From Bradyrhizobium sp. ARR65 (GTDB taxonomy: Bacteria; Pseudomonadota; Alphaproteobacteria; Rhizobiales; Xanthobacteraceae), in the NCBI RefSeq assembly GCF_000472385.1, contig NZ_AWZU01000044.1, positions 1-64,000 of the forward strand: DNA of 64,000 nucleotides, read 5' to 3'. Shown piece by piece: positions 1 through 7,914 of the stretch (the stretch's first letter is position 1; every line of letters starts with the position of its first letter). The notes beneath the pieces are model-generated. The model was given only the letters and a program-made list of their open reading frames with translations. It was not told the DNA's origin and ran no database searches. A program made the translations under genes and the position numbers.

Positions 1-195
1 AAACCACTGCGCAGGGAAGGCCGGAGTGTTCTCCGCCTACACCTGTGGTCTTCGCGCTCTTGCGCGTACTTTTTCGCGCGAGGGCCCACGGGTGCCGGCG
101 GGCACCCGGTCTTCCCTGCGCCCTCTGATTTCAAAGAGGGTGGCTATAAGCAAAAGCTCGGGCGCGAAATGCGCCGCGGGAATGCGAACGCGTAT
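1..195 (-). repeat. Dispersed repeat, copy A (Bradyrhizobium-type palindromic family)
   Basis: Read on the minus strand, this stretch matches copy B at 16098-16280. Both share the order: a block ending in TTCGCGCCCGAG, then AGAGGGCGCAGGGAAG, then CCGGGTGCCCGCC, a GC-rich hairpin, a CCACAGGT block, a CTCCGGCC/GTCCGGCC block, CCCTGC and AGTGGTTT. The two copies lie in opposite orientation. The element probably continues beyond the window start. Short reading frames in it (for example 26-217) are translations of the repeat and not genes. The match is seen directly; the family assignment is from memory of frequent spurious peptides in Bradyrhizobium annotations. Confidence 0.75.
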
Positions 196-330
196 CCTAA
201 TGCTGTTTGAAAATTGAATCCGTGTACGTCGCGACCCATAAGCACAGGCCATGGTTGTTGCGAAGTTCGACCACCCATCGCGACGGACAAAGTCCGCTGT
301 CCGGATCTCCGCCTGGTCGTGACGACAGGC

Positions 331-372
331 CGGCCAAAACGAAAATGGATGCCCCCGAGCGTGCTCGGGGGC
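331..372 (-). terminator. Probable Rho-independent terminator of the TOMM operon
   Basis: A perfect 10-bp inverted repeat (351-360 and 363-372, GCCCCCGAGC / GCTCGGGGGC) is followed on the minus strand by a T-rich tract (complement of 331-346). It lies about 185 bp downstream of the dehydrogenase stop. The left arm can also pair with a second copy of the sequence at 381-390 (GGGGGCATCC), giving two alternative hairpins. Confidence 0.6.
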
Positions 373-556
373 GTCCTCCCGGGGGCATCCTCAAGTCAAA
401 GCGGTATTCCGGGGAAGGAACGCCCGCGTGCGGATAGAAGAAGCTGATTGCGGCCCGCCCGTCTTTGCGCTGGATCAATTACAAGGCCAAGTCGGCCGTT
501 CGCCGCGCTGTAGAGCGGCGAAGGCGCGCGCCGCTCGGCTTTGCGGTCTTCGCCGC

Positions 557-2020
557 TCAATCCGTGGCGTCCGTCCCGGCGCCGCGGCCGAGGGCAAACT
601 GGCCGACCGGACCTTCGGCGTGGAACGGCAGCCCCGTCGTCCTGGCGAACAGCTCGATATTGCCTGTGCCGATGGCGCAGCCGCCAAGGCCCATATCCGT
701 GGCGGTCAGATAGAACGTCTGCACCATTGCCCCGACGTCCTTCAGGATCAGGGAGTAGGCGATTGCGCTGTATTTCCAGGACAAGCGGCCGAACCGTGCG
801 GCAATGGTGATCAGCACTTGCGGCAAGGTGGCTGCATCCATGGCGAATTGAGCCGCGCCAAGCATTGCCTCCAATTCTGCCGCAGCAGCCCCGATCGTGA
901 CCAGCGCATGGGCGGATGCATCATAGTGATAGAAGCCGCGCGACAGGCCGGCGCAATTGGCGACGGCGAGATAGAGCTCGAGTTCATAGGCGCTGCCGGC
1001 GGACGGGTATGGACGAGAGGTAAAGCCGACGATCGGACCGCCGCCATCAAAATCAACCGGGCTCTCCCAGCGCGACAGGACGCGGGCGGTGGCATCGAGA
1101 AACTGCCCGAGCTCGGCCAGCGTGATCGGGTTGGCCTCGTCGAAGTCGCGCACCGAGTGACGCTCGCGCAAGAGCTTTGGCATCGGCATTGGCGCGCGTG
1201 TCGGCGGCTCGAACCCGCTCAACTCGATCCTGTTGCCCGGCCAGCTTGGCCGCTCGGCCGGCAGCGGCGCGATCAGGCCGGCGTAAGGGTAGAGCCCGCC
1301 CAGTGGATTGGCCTGCCGCCCCTCCGTCGAGCGGGTGTGGAAGAGGAGATCGTGGAAGTCCCACAGCACGAGATTGTCGTCGCCTTCCTGCGGCCGCAGG
1401 CCGTCGCCGTCCTTGGCATCGAGCGTCAGCAGGATCTGGCAAGCGGCGAGCAGCGCGAACAGCTCAGGCCCTGGAAATCCGCGCTGCTGCCGCAGGGTCG
1501 CAAGCTTTTGCGGCTTCGACAGTCGGGCAAGAAAGCTCGCAACGGTCGGATCGCAGATCTGAAACAGCGCTGCGGCGCGCGGCGACTCCAGGACCAGCGC
1601 ATTGCCGCGGCGGCGCAGATAGGCAAAGCGGGAGAGCACGACGGTATCGCTGGCGCGCAGCTTTGCGGCCTGCGGCCAGTAATCCGCAACCTGCGGCTCG
1701 ATGACGGCCAGATGCTTTTTTCCGCGCGACAGCGGGTACTCGATCAACCCGCTGCGGGCGAGGCGCCGGACCAGTGCAGCGATCTCCCGGTCGAGCGGTT
1801 TGCGAGCGGCGGCGAGAGAGCCAAGCGGCAGGCCGGCGCGCAAGCCTGCCGCTTGCTTGATCGCTCCTGCGCTGAACGGGCCAAGGTCGAGCGGATAGCC
1901 GTCGACGCTGGCGGCGAGACGGCCGTCGCCCTGCGCCTCCAGGCCGACCCGCTCGTTCAGTCTTGCGGACAGCGTCGCGCTTTGCGTCTTTCGCCCTGTT
2001 TTCTTGGAAGGAGCACGCAA
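557..2020 (-). CDS. SagB-type (nitroreductase-fold) dehydrogenase of a TOMM cluster
   Basis: Predicted FMN-dependent dehydrogenase of 487 aa that oxidises azoline rings in a peptide to azoles. The C-terminal half carries nitroreductase-like motifs: RHSVRDF near the start of the domain, PSAGSAYELELYL, and GLGGCAIGTGN near the end. The N-terminal ~200 residues resemble the extension of SagB-type proteins rather than simple nitroreductases. It is the last gene of the minus-strand set precursor - cyclodehydratase - dehydrogenase and begins 15 bp after the cyclodehydratase stop, so cotranscription is likely. The only start in the right place is TTG at 2020 with a weak ribosome site, which suggests low or coupled translation. 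Family by motif and context; the substrate is inferred to be the Cys-rich peptide at 4526-4918. Confidence 0.85.
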   Translation of the reverse strand: MRAPSKKTGRKTQSATLSARLNERVGLEAQGDGRLAASVDGYPLDLGPFSAGAIKQAAGLRAGLPLGSLAAARKPLDREIAALVRRLARSGLIEYPLSRGKKHLAVIEPQVADYWPQAAKLRASDTVVLSRFAYLRRRGNALVLESPRAAALFQICDPTVASFLARLSKPQKLATLRQQRGFPGPELFALLAACQILLTLDAKDGDGLRPQEGDDNLVLWDFHDLLFHTRSTEGRQANPLGGLYPYAGLIAPLPAERPSWPGNRIELSGFEPPTRAPMPMPKLLRERHSVRDFDEANPITLAELGQFLDATARVLSRWESPVDFDGGGPIVGFTSRPYPSAGSAYELELYLAVANCAGLSRGFYHYDASAHALVTIGAAAAELEAMLGAAQFAMDAATLPQVLITIAARFGRLSWKYSAIAYSLILKDVGAMVQTFYLTATDMGLGGCAIGTGNIELFARTTGLPFHAEGPVGQFALGRGAGTDATD

Positions 2021-2035
2021 GGAATCCGGTTTCCG

Positions 2036-4267
2036 TCAGGTGTGCGGGAGGAACGGCGTCAGCTCGCTCTCCAGCCGCGGGCGGTCGAGCAGGCCGAGCT
2101 TGACCGGGATATCGTACAGCCGGCCGGGGCCAAAGCGGCGATAGAAGTGGCGCAAGCCGGGCACGATCACGCGCGCCACCGGCACGCCGACGTCGGGGCG
2201 GGTCTGGTCGAGCACCAGAAAATCGTAACCCGCTTCGCGGGCGACATCGACGCAGGCCTCGACCTGGCCGCGGCTGTTATCGGCGAGCTTGAGGCCCGGC
2301 GCCGGCGGCACGACTGGATTTTCGGCCGGAAGGAGGAACGGGTAGTTCTCGAGCCGCAGCGGGGTGACGCCGTCGAGCGACGGCTTCTCGCCGCTGGCGC
2401 CGCCCATCATGCCGATGGCCAGGAACTGGTTCAGCTCGGTCAGCGCGCGCAGAAGCGCAATGCGGCGATCGAAATGCGCGCCCGAGCCGAACTCGATGTT
2501 CTCGTGACCATCCTGGATCCAATGCATGATGGCGACATAGGTCGGCACGCCGAGATCGCTGGTGACGTCGAGCACCCAGACCTTGCGTCCGGCGGCGGCG
2601 AACTGCGATCTGAGATCGCGGACATAGGAATCGTCGAACTGGTCGAGATCGAGCTCAGCGCGGCGCACCTGGTTGTACCACCAGATCGCGTAGGCATCTC
2701 GTTCCACCAACTCGAGGAAACCCTGGACGATAGCTTCCTCCAGCGTATTGCCGGCGGCGCAGCCGTTCGAATCCGTGTGCGCATCGTGGTAGAAAAAATA
2801 CGCGAGGCCCGTCGGGACGTAGCGGAAGCGGTGATCGCGGAGCGACCAGACCGGTGTCCATTCGATCTTCTCGGATGGATCGAGCGGCGGGGGCACGGGA
2901 TGCTGATCGTCTGCTTGCGGATCGAGCCGCGTCTCGAACTGCCTTTGGCTGAAGAGCTGGACGTCGTTGGGGAGGATCGCTTCGCCCGGCGCAAAATCGG
3001 TGAAGCGCCGCTTGATCCTGATCTCGTCGCCTTGGAAAATTCCGGAATAGCGCTCGATCGCTTCCATCAGCGCGCTGGCTTCCGCCTGCTCCGCGGTCGA
3101 GCCCTTGCCGAAACTGCCGCCCTGCAATCCGGACCGGAGCTGGTCGAGGCTCTGCGCCGGGGCGGAGAAATTGTGCTGGGCGAAGAAGTTGGTGTTGAGC
3201 GGCAGGTCGGCCTGGATACGCTCGAGCTTCTTCACCACGCCGGTGAGCGGGCTCACATGCCTGCGAAAGCGCGCCACCGTGGCCTGGGAAGTAACGGTGC
3301 GATAGCCGCCGCTGGTCATGACCAGTTTGGCGCCGGGCCCGAGTTCGATCGGCTTGGGGGCGCGACGCGGGTTCTGCAGCTTTCGTTCCCCGCAATCGGG
3401 ACATTGCGGCCGTTTCGCCACGTAGTGTCTTGCGACCGTCGCGCCCAGAAGGTCGAAGCTTGCGATGTGATCGTTAAGATCGGTGCGAAAGCCGGAGGCG
3501 ATCGCTTTGGCGATTTCGACCGCAGCGAAGTGAACAGCGTTTTGACCAAAGGGCTTGCGCACGAGCGGCGAGACCGCAACGGGCCGTGCCGGCCCGCGCT
3601 CGAGAAAACCCTTGATCTCGCGATTCCTGATCATACGGTCGAACATACACGTCCAGCAGGCGTTCTCTGGCGGATTGAACACCGGCCCGACCAGCGGAAA
3701 GACGCCGGACGGTTGGGCCAGCAACCACGGCGTCCCATCGGTCACCCGCTGCTTGTTCAGTTCAGCGAGCCGCCGCTCCAGATAGTCGTTGACGAGGGTG
3801 ACGGTGAGATCGGGCGATCGATTGACGATGTTGACGCCGAGATCGCGCAACGCCGTGGTCAGCTCCTTGGCGCCGTCCACATCGATCGCCTCGATGCGCA
3901 CGCGACACGTCTTGAGAGCCTCTGCGGCGGTCGCCGGAGGAAGGCCGAGGCTCGCCCAATAGCCGGCCACAGGGGCGGTGAAGGAATTCGAAACGGGCAC
4001 GACGTAGCCGCGCTCGATCAGACGCTTGAGCGCTTCCTCGATCTGACTGTCCGGGAATTTGGGTTTCAGCCTGGCGAGCAGTTGTTGCTGGCTCTTTCCG
4101 CGATCCCCGATCGCCTCTGCGAGCGCGCAATAGAGCGCGCCGTGAAGGAAGAATTTGCGATCCTCGGAATAGAGACAGACGACATCGCCGGGCAGCACAT
4201 AGGCAGTGAAATTCGGCGCGAACTGCAGAACGGCGTCGGCCTTTTTGGTGTTGCGTTTGGCGGTCAT
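2036..4267 (-). CDS. Fused leader-binding (E1/ocin-ThiF-like) + YcaO cyclodehydratase
   Basis: 743-aa fusion of the C and D components of a TOMM cyclodehydratase. Residues ~10-95 look like a PqqD-like winged-helix recognition element that holds the leader peptide. Next comes a degenerate E1-like domain with a four-Cys zinc site, CWTC near residue 217 and CPDC near 303. The rest is a YcaO domain, with GKGSTAEQAEASALMEAIER and AGNTLEEAIVQGFLELVERD carrying the acidic residues expected for ATP/Mg binding. YcaO enzymes use ATP to activate the peptide amide so that Cys/Ser/Thr side chains cyclise to azolines. The C-terminus ends in TPFLPHT rather than a clear PxPxP tail, which is unusual. Start ATG at 4267 has no good Shine-Dalgarno. 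The upstream gap of 258 bp holds a hairpin. Confidence 0.9.
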   Translation of the reverse strand: MTAKRNTKKADAVLQFAPNFTAYVLPGDVVCLYSEDRKFFLHGALYCALAEAIGDRGKSQQQLLARLKPKFPDSQIEEALKRLIERGYVVPVSNSFTAPVAGYWASLGLPPATAAEALKTCRVRIEAIDVDGAKELTTALRDLGVNIVNRSPDLTVTLVNDYLERRLAELNKQRVTDGTPWLLAQPSGVFPLVGPVFNPPENACWTCMFDRMIRNREIKGFLERGPARPVAVSPLVRKPFGQNAVHFAAVEIAKAIASGFRTDLNDHIASFDLLGATVARHYVAKRPQCPDCGERKLQNPRRAPKPIELGPGAKLVMTSGGYRTVTSQATVARFRRHVSPLTGVVKKLERIQADLPLNTNFFAQHNFSAPAQSLDQLRSGLQGGSFGKGSTAEQAEASALMEAIERYSGIFQGDEIRIKRRFTDFAPGEAILPNDVQLFSQRQFETRLDPQADDQHPVPPPLDPSEKIEWTPVWSLRDHRFRYVPTGLAYFFYHDAHTDSNGCAAGNTLEEAIVQGFLELVERDAYAIWWYNQVRRAELDLDQFDDSYVRDLRSQFAAAGRKVWVLDVTSDLGVPTYVAIMHWIQDGHENIEFGSGAHFDRRIALLRALTELNQFLAIGMMGGASGEKPSLDGVTPLRLENYPFLLPAENPVVPPAPGLKLADNSRGQVEACVDVAREAGYDFLVLDQTRPDVGVPVARVIVPGLRHFYRRFGPGRLYDIPVKLGLLDRPRLESELTPFLPHT

Positions 4268-4451
4268 CGTGTCAGCACACGCACTCTATCGATGAAGGTA
4301 CAGCGCCGGAGCATGCCGGCTTCCGCGGCGGGCAGGCGTTCTCATCCTGACCGCGCGCTAGCACGTTTCGCCGTGCTTGGAAATATGCTCGGTCTGCGGC
4401 GGCAGAGGCCGCCAAGCCATGGGCGGCGACAGCGCTGTGACGGGCACATGA

Positions 4452-4483
4452 ATTGGCCGGGTCCCTTATCGAGCCCGGCCAAT
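4452..4483 (-). terminator. Perfect 10-bp hairpin between precursor and cyclodehydratase genes (attenuator-like)
   Basis: ATTGGCCGGG (4452-4461) and CCCGGCCAAT (4474-4483) form a perfect stem with a 12-nt loop, 43 bp after the precursor stop. No T-run follows on the minus strand, so it is more likely a partial terminator, processing site or 3' stabiliser than a full stop signal. Such an element would let precursor mRNA exceed enzyme mRNA. Structure seen; role inferred. Confidence 0.5.
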
Positions 4484-4525
4484 GAAATAAGCGCTTGTTG
4501 CTGCGCAATCAGAATGTGCCGCGGT

Positions 4526-4918
4526 TTAGCACCAACGGCATACGCCCCAAGACGCACAGCAGGCGCCGCAACCAACGCAGCCGCCACAACGGCAGCCCCT
4601 GCAGCCGCAACCGCGGCAGCCACAACCGCGGCAACCGCCACAGCGGCAGCCCCAGGCCATCTGCTGCACACCACCGGTGCCGCTCTCTTTATCGAAGAGA
4701 TGGAAGGTCGCGAGGCTGACGTCGGCGATTTCCTCCTCGCCGAGAACGAAGCGCTGATTCGGCACGGTGTTCAGCGATTGCGGGACGTCTGCTGTGGGCA
4801 TCGTAGACGCGGATGCGCTTCCCACCATAGAAAGGCCCAGTCCAGCGGCACCCAATGCCGGCACGGCAGCAGCTTTGGTCACGCGCTTCCGTTTCGAAGC
4901 TTGCTTCACCCGTGGCAT
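4526..4918 (-). CDS. TOMM precursor peptide with Cys/Gly/Arg-rich core
   Basis: 130-aa peptide. Start ATG at 4918 is chosen because GGAGG lies 8 nt upstream; in-frame ATG 4933 and TTG 4954 lack this. Residues 1-13 are basic. Residues ~15-38 form an Ala/Gly-rich hydrophobic stretch ending in ASAS, like a signal peptide. A conserved-looking leader follows with VLGEEEIADVSLATFHLFDK, then a Gly-Gly site (SGTGG). The last ~43 residues are built from CRCGG/CRGCG units with 15 Cys, many Gly and Arg, one Ser and no Thr, ending in CRWC. The Cys-dense core next to cyclodehydratase and dehydrogenase genes marks it as the substrate, with Cys as the ring-forming residue. Leader cleavage after GG is an inference. 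Confidence 0.88.
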   Translation of the reverse strand: MPRVKQASKRKRVTKAAAVPALGAAGLGLSMVGSASASTMPTADVPQSLNTVPNQRFVLGEEEIADVSLATFHLFDKESGTGGVQQMAWGCRCGGCRGCGCRGCGCRGCRCGGCVGCGACCASWGVCRWC

Positions 4919-4968
4919 CGTCGCATCCTCCATACCTGTCAGAAGTGTTTTCAAACTCCAGCCAATAA

Positions 4969-4997
4969 ATTCTACGCTTGGCTCGTTCGCTAGGCAA
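4969..4997 (-). promoter_or_regulatory. Candidate sigma-70 promoter of the TOMM precursor
   Basis: On the minus strand TTGCCT (complement of 4992-4997) is separated by 17 nt from TAGAAT (complement of 4969-4974), five of six matches to the -10 consensus. Transcription would start near 4962, giving a leader of about 43 nt before the ATG at 4918. Prediction only. Confidence 0.45.
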
Positions 4998-5160
4998 GTT
5001 AGATGGCTTCACTAACTCGTTGTAGTGTATTCAGTTCCTGTTCATCTTGATGAATCACATGCTGAATAAAAACGTTCACAATCATGATCGCACGCGCGAC
5101 GCGTGCACGTTGCGATGCGTTGCCGCATTTGGTTGTTGAGGCGATCGGAGAGAGTTCTGA

Positions 5161-6054
5161 ATGGTCGATCATCCCGCGACCTTTGCCTGGTACGAACTGC
5201 TGACGATCGATTTGCCGGCAGCGCAAGCGTTCTATCGTGACGTTGTCGGCTGGGATGTGCAGGACGCCTCCACGGCAAAATTCGCTTACCGGGTCTTTAG
5301 CATCGACGACATGCCGATAGCAGGCCTGATGGAGCTGCCGCCAGAAGGACGCGAAAAGGGTGCTATGCCGCGGTGGGTTGGTTATGTCGCGGTGCAGGAC
5401 GTGGACGGTGCGGTCGAGCGGCTCAGAGATCTCGGGGGCGCGATATATGTACCGCCGACCGACAGCAACATCGGCCGCATCTCGGTTGTCGCCGATCCGC
5501 AGACGGCAACGTTCGCCTTGGCCAAAGGGCTAAAATATGGCGGTGCGCCTGCTGGGGAGGCGAGTGAGCTTGGCCGTGTGGGCTGGCACGAGCTCCTCGC
5601 CGCCGATGGCAGGTCGGCCTTTGATTTCTACAGCGCGTTGTTCGGTTGGGAGAGAGCGCGGGCTGAAGCTGCTCCGCTCGACTCGTATCAACTGTTTGCC
5701 GCGGGCGGGCGCACGCTCGGTGGCATGTTCACCAAGTTTGCTGCCACGCCGGTGCCGTTCTGGCTCTACTATTTCGATGTCGCCGACCTCGACGATGCCA
5801 TTGAGCAAGTGAAGTCGGCAGGCGGCCGGATCGCGCAGGGACCGGTCGAACTATGGGACGGAACCTGGATTGCCCGCTGCATCGACCCGCAGGGGGCGAT
5901 GTTCGCACTGCAGGGCAAGCGCAATCCGGACTCGTCCGGGCGGTCCAGCGAGCCGGCGTCCGATGCGACGCTCGCCTGGTCCACGGCTTGGGGCGGTATC
6001 TCTTCCCGCGGCCGGCTGATTGGCGACAAGCCCAAGGGCAGAGGACGCCGATGA
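5161..6054 (+). CDS. VOC family protein with two glyoxalase-fold domains
   Basis: 297 aa with two vicinal-oxygen-chelate modules. The first starts FAWYELLTIDLPAAQAFYRD and the second, near residue 138, starts VGWHELLAADGRSAFDFYS. The pattern F.W.EL...D...A..FY matches the glyoxalase/bleomycin-resistance group that includes mycobacterial CFP-30B. These proteins often bind metal and act on small electrophiles, but no substrate can be given here. ATG at 5161 has GGAGAG upstream. It is divergent from the TOMM precursor across about 240 bp. The last ~35 residues are rich in Ser/Arg/Gly and lie outside the domain. Confidence 0.85.
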   Translation: MVDHPATFAWYELLTIDLPAAQAFYRDVVGWDVQDASTAKFAYRVFSIDDMPIAGLMELPPEGREKGAMPRWVGYVAVQDVDGAVERLRDLGGAIYVPPTDSNIGRISVVADPQTATFALAKGLKYGGAPAGEASELGRVGWHELLAADGRSAFDFYSALFGWERARAEAAPLDSYQLFAAGGRTLGGMFTKFAATPVPFWLYYFDVADLDDAIEQVKSAGGRIAQGPVELWDGTWIARCIDPQGAMFALQGKRNPDSSGRSSEPASDATLAWSTAWGGISSRGRLIGDKPKGRGRR

Positions 6055-6079
6055 AGCGCTTCGCCACCTACAGCCTTTC

Positions 6080-7234
6080 CTAGGTCGGCTTGGGGGCTGC
6101 TGCCGCGGCCTTTGCCGCCGGTTTATCCTGCCGCTTCGACCAGGAGATGTAATAGGCAACCGTGGTCATGATGGCGATGCCGGCGACGCTGACCAGGACC
6201 TGGGCAAGGAACGAGCCGGAGCTGAGCGTCAGCGTGAAATGAGCGACGAAGGACAAGAAGACGCCGACACAGAACACCGCCAGCGACTGCTGGCCGCAGA
6301 CGATGGCCGGATCGAAAACCGGCCACTCCAGGCCCGGCCAGGTCTTCGGAATGAAGCGGACCACAAGCATCGCGATGACGATGAAATGGAGGAAGCGATA
6401 GGGCGCCATGTAGGTCTTATCGTTCGGATTGAACGTCGAATACAGCCAATCCGGGAACAGCGCTCCGAAGTCCGGAAAGCGGCCAGCCATCGTCATGATC
6501 AGCGCAAAGATCAGGTAGGCGATGCCGAGATAAAGCGCAGCCTTGGAATTGATGATCCAGGCTGCCCGCTTGGCACCGCCGAGCGCGCACCACGAGCCGA
6601 ACACGAACAGCACCTGCCAAGCATACGGATCGAAGTACCATACGCCCGCAGGATAGGCGGTGAAATTCCAGCCGAAATGCCGGGCGACCAGCCAGAGCGC
6701 GATCGACGCCGCCATGGTGAGGTCGGGCTGGCGCAGCATGAACCACAGCACCGGCGGGAAAAACCCCATCAGCACAATGTAAAGCGGCAGCACGTCCAGA
6801 TTGACCGGCTTGAATTTGAGCAGCAGCCCTTGACCCAGGGTTTCCGTGGCATGGTCGACGAGGCCTGCGACATTGAACTCGTTGATCAGCTCGGAATCCA
6901 TGAAACGCCGCGCCAGGAAACTGATCGCCACGATGTAGATCACGAACAGGATGACATGGGCGACGTAGAGCTGCCAGACCCGCTTGGTGAGGCGGGTCGC
7001 GCCGACGATGAAGCCGCGTTCGATCATCATCCGCGCGTACACGAAAGAGGCGGTGTAGCCCGAAATGAAAACGAACAGATCGGCAGCGTCGGAAAACCCC
7101 CAGTTCCGAGTCGTGATCCAGTTCACGACGTTATCAGGAATATGATCCAGGAAAATCGCCCAGTTCGCGATGCCGCGAAACAGGTCGAGGCGGAGATCGC
7201 GTCCTTTTTCCGGCAGGGTGGCGTTGATCTTCAT
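6080..7234 (-). CDS. opgC: OpgC-family membrane acyltransferase
   Basis: 384 aa polytopic inner-membrane protein with about ten hydrophobic segments. The N-terminus carries RDLRLDLFRGIANWAIFLDH and then NVVNWITTRNWGFSDAADLF, hallmarks of OpgC, the succinyltransferase that decorates osmoregulated periplasmic glucans. No opgG/opgH genes are in the window, so the acceptor glucan is made elsewhere. Start chosen at 7234 (MKINATLPEKG), where similarity to the family begins; an upstream start at 7327 would add 31 residues without obvious function. It is convergent with the VOC gene, 25 bp apart. Confidence 0.88.
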   Translation of the reverse strand: MKINATLPEKGRDLRLDLFRGIANWAIFLDHIPDNVVNWITTRNWGFSDAADLFVFISGYTASFVYARMMIERGFIVGATRLTKRVWQLYVAHVILFVIYIVAISFLARRFMDSELINEFNVAGLVDHATETLGQGLLLKFKPVNLDVLPLYIVLMGFFPPVLWFMLRQPDLTMAASIALWLVARHFGWNFTAYPAGVWYFDPYAWQVLFVFGSWCALGGAKRAAWIINSKAALYLGIAYLIFALIMTMAGRFPDFGALFPDWLYSTFNPNDKTYMAPYRFLHFIVIAMLVVRFIPKTWPGLEWPVFDPAIVCGQQSLAVFCVGVFLSFVAHFTLTLSSGSFLAQVLVSVAGIAIMTTVAYYISWSKRQDKPAAKAAAAAPKPT

Positions 7235-7475
7235 GGGCGTTTCGCGGGTAAAGTTGTTTCTTGAAATTGAAGCCGGCCGGGGCCCTTGCCGCCCCAGCTT
7301 GTCACGGTGCTGTGTCGCGATTGTCACAGCGCGACAGAGTGACTATACCGGGCGGGCGAGGGTAACTTCCCGGGTAGAGGAATCACCGTTCAAAACCACG
7401 AGCGGTGGCTCTAGCCTATCTTGGACGTTTCGACCACGCCCTTCAATACGGCTTTTTTCGAGGTCCCGACCATCC

Positions 7476-7781
7476 ATGACTGCACGGATTTTCAAGCCCG
7501 CCAAAAACGCCATGCAATCGGGTAAGGCCAACATCTTGGATTGGCAGCTCGACTATGAGCCGGAGCAGCCGCGCGCCATCGAGCCCCTGATGGGCTGGAC
7601 CTCCTCGACCGACATGAAGCAGCAGGTCACCTTGCGCTTCCATACCAAAGAAGAGGCTATCGCCTACTGCGAACGCAAGGGCATTCCCTATCAAGTGATC
7701 GAGCCGAAGGAGCCGGTCCGGCGCCCGGTTGCCTATGCCGACAATTTTTCGTTCCGGCGCGGTGAACCCTGGACGCACTAG
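7476..7781 (+). CDS. ETC complex I subunit (NDUFS4 / 18-kDa-like)
   Basis: 101-aa soluble protein of the NDUFS4-like family of respiratory complex I accessory subunits found in alphaproteobacteria and mitochondria. Motifs seen: ARIFKPAKNAMQSGKA at the N-terminus, LMGWTSSTDMKQQV in the middle, FHTKEEAIAYCERKGI and Y...EP near the end. It would sit on the peripheral arm of NADH dehydrogenase and help stabilise it. Start ATG 7476 has GAGGT 11 nt upstream. It is monocistronic, divergent from opgC. Confidence 0.92.
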   Translation: MTARIFKPAKNAMQSGKANILDWQLDYEPEQPRAIEPLMGWTSSTDMKQQVTLRFHTKEEAIAYCERKGIPYQVIEPKEPVRRPVAYADNFSFRRGEPWTH

Positions 7782-7914
7782 CCGCTGCGGGGGCGCTGCT
7801 GACCCCGCGGGCCCGCTCTGCCCCACGGCCACACCGGAGTTGCCGAGGCGGCTTTGCAATGACACCTTAACGCAAGCCGCCCTCGATCGCGGCATTTCAT
7901 GAATCGCCAAAGCC

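Noticed and set aside
428..4993. 1521-codon open frame on the plus strand
   Set aside because: It is antisense to all three TOMM genes, its translation has the Arg/Gln/Ala-rich look of a shadow frame in GC-rich DNA, and no domain can be recognised.
6020..7264. 414-codon plus-strand frame overlapping opgC
   Set aside because: Shadow of opgC; polar His/Asp/Arg-rich translation without a domain, while opgC has clear family motifs and membrane helices.
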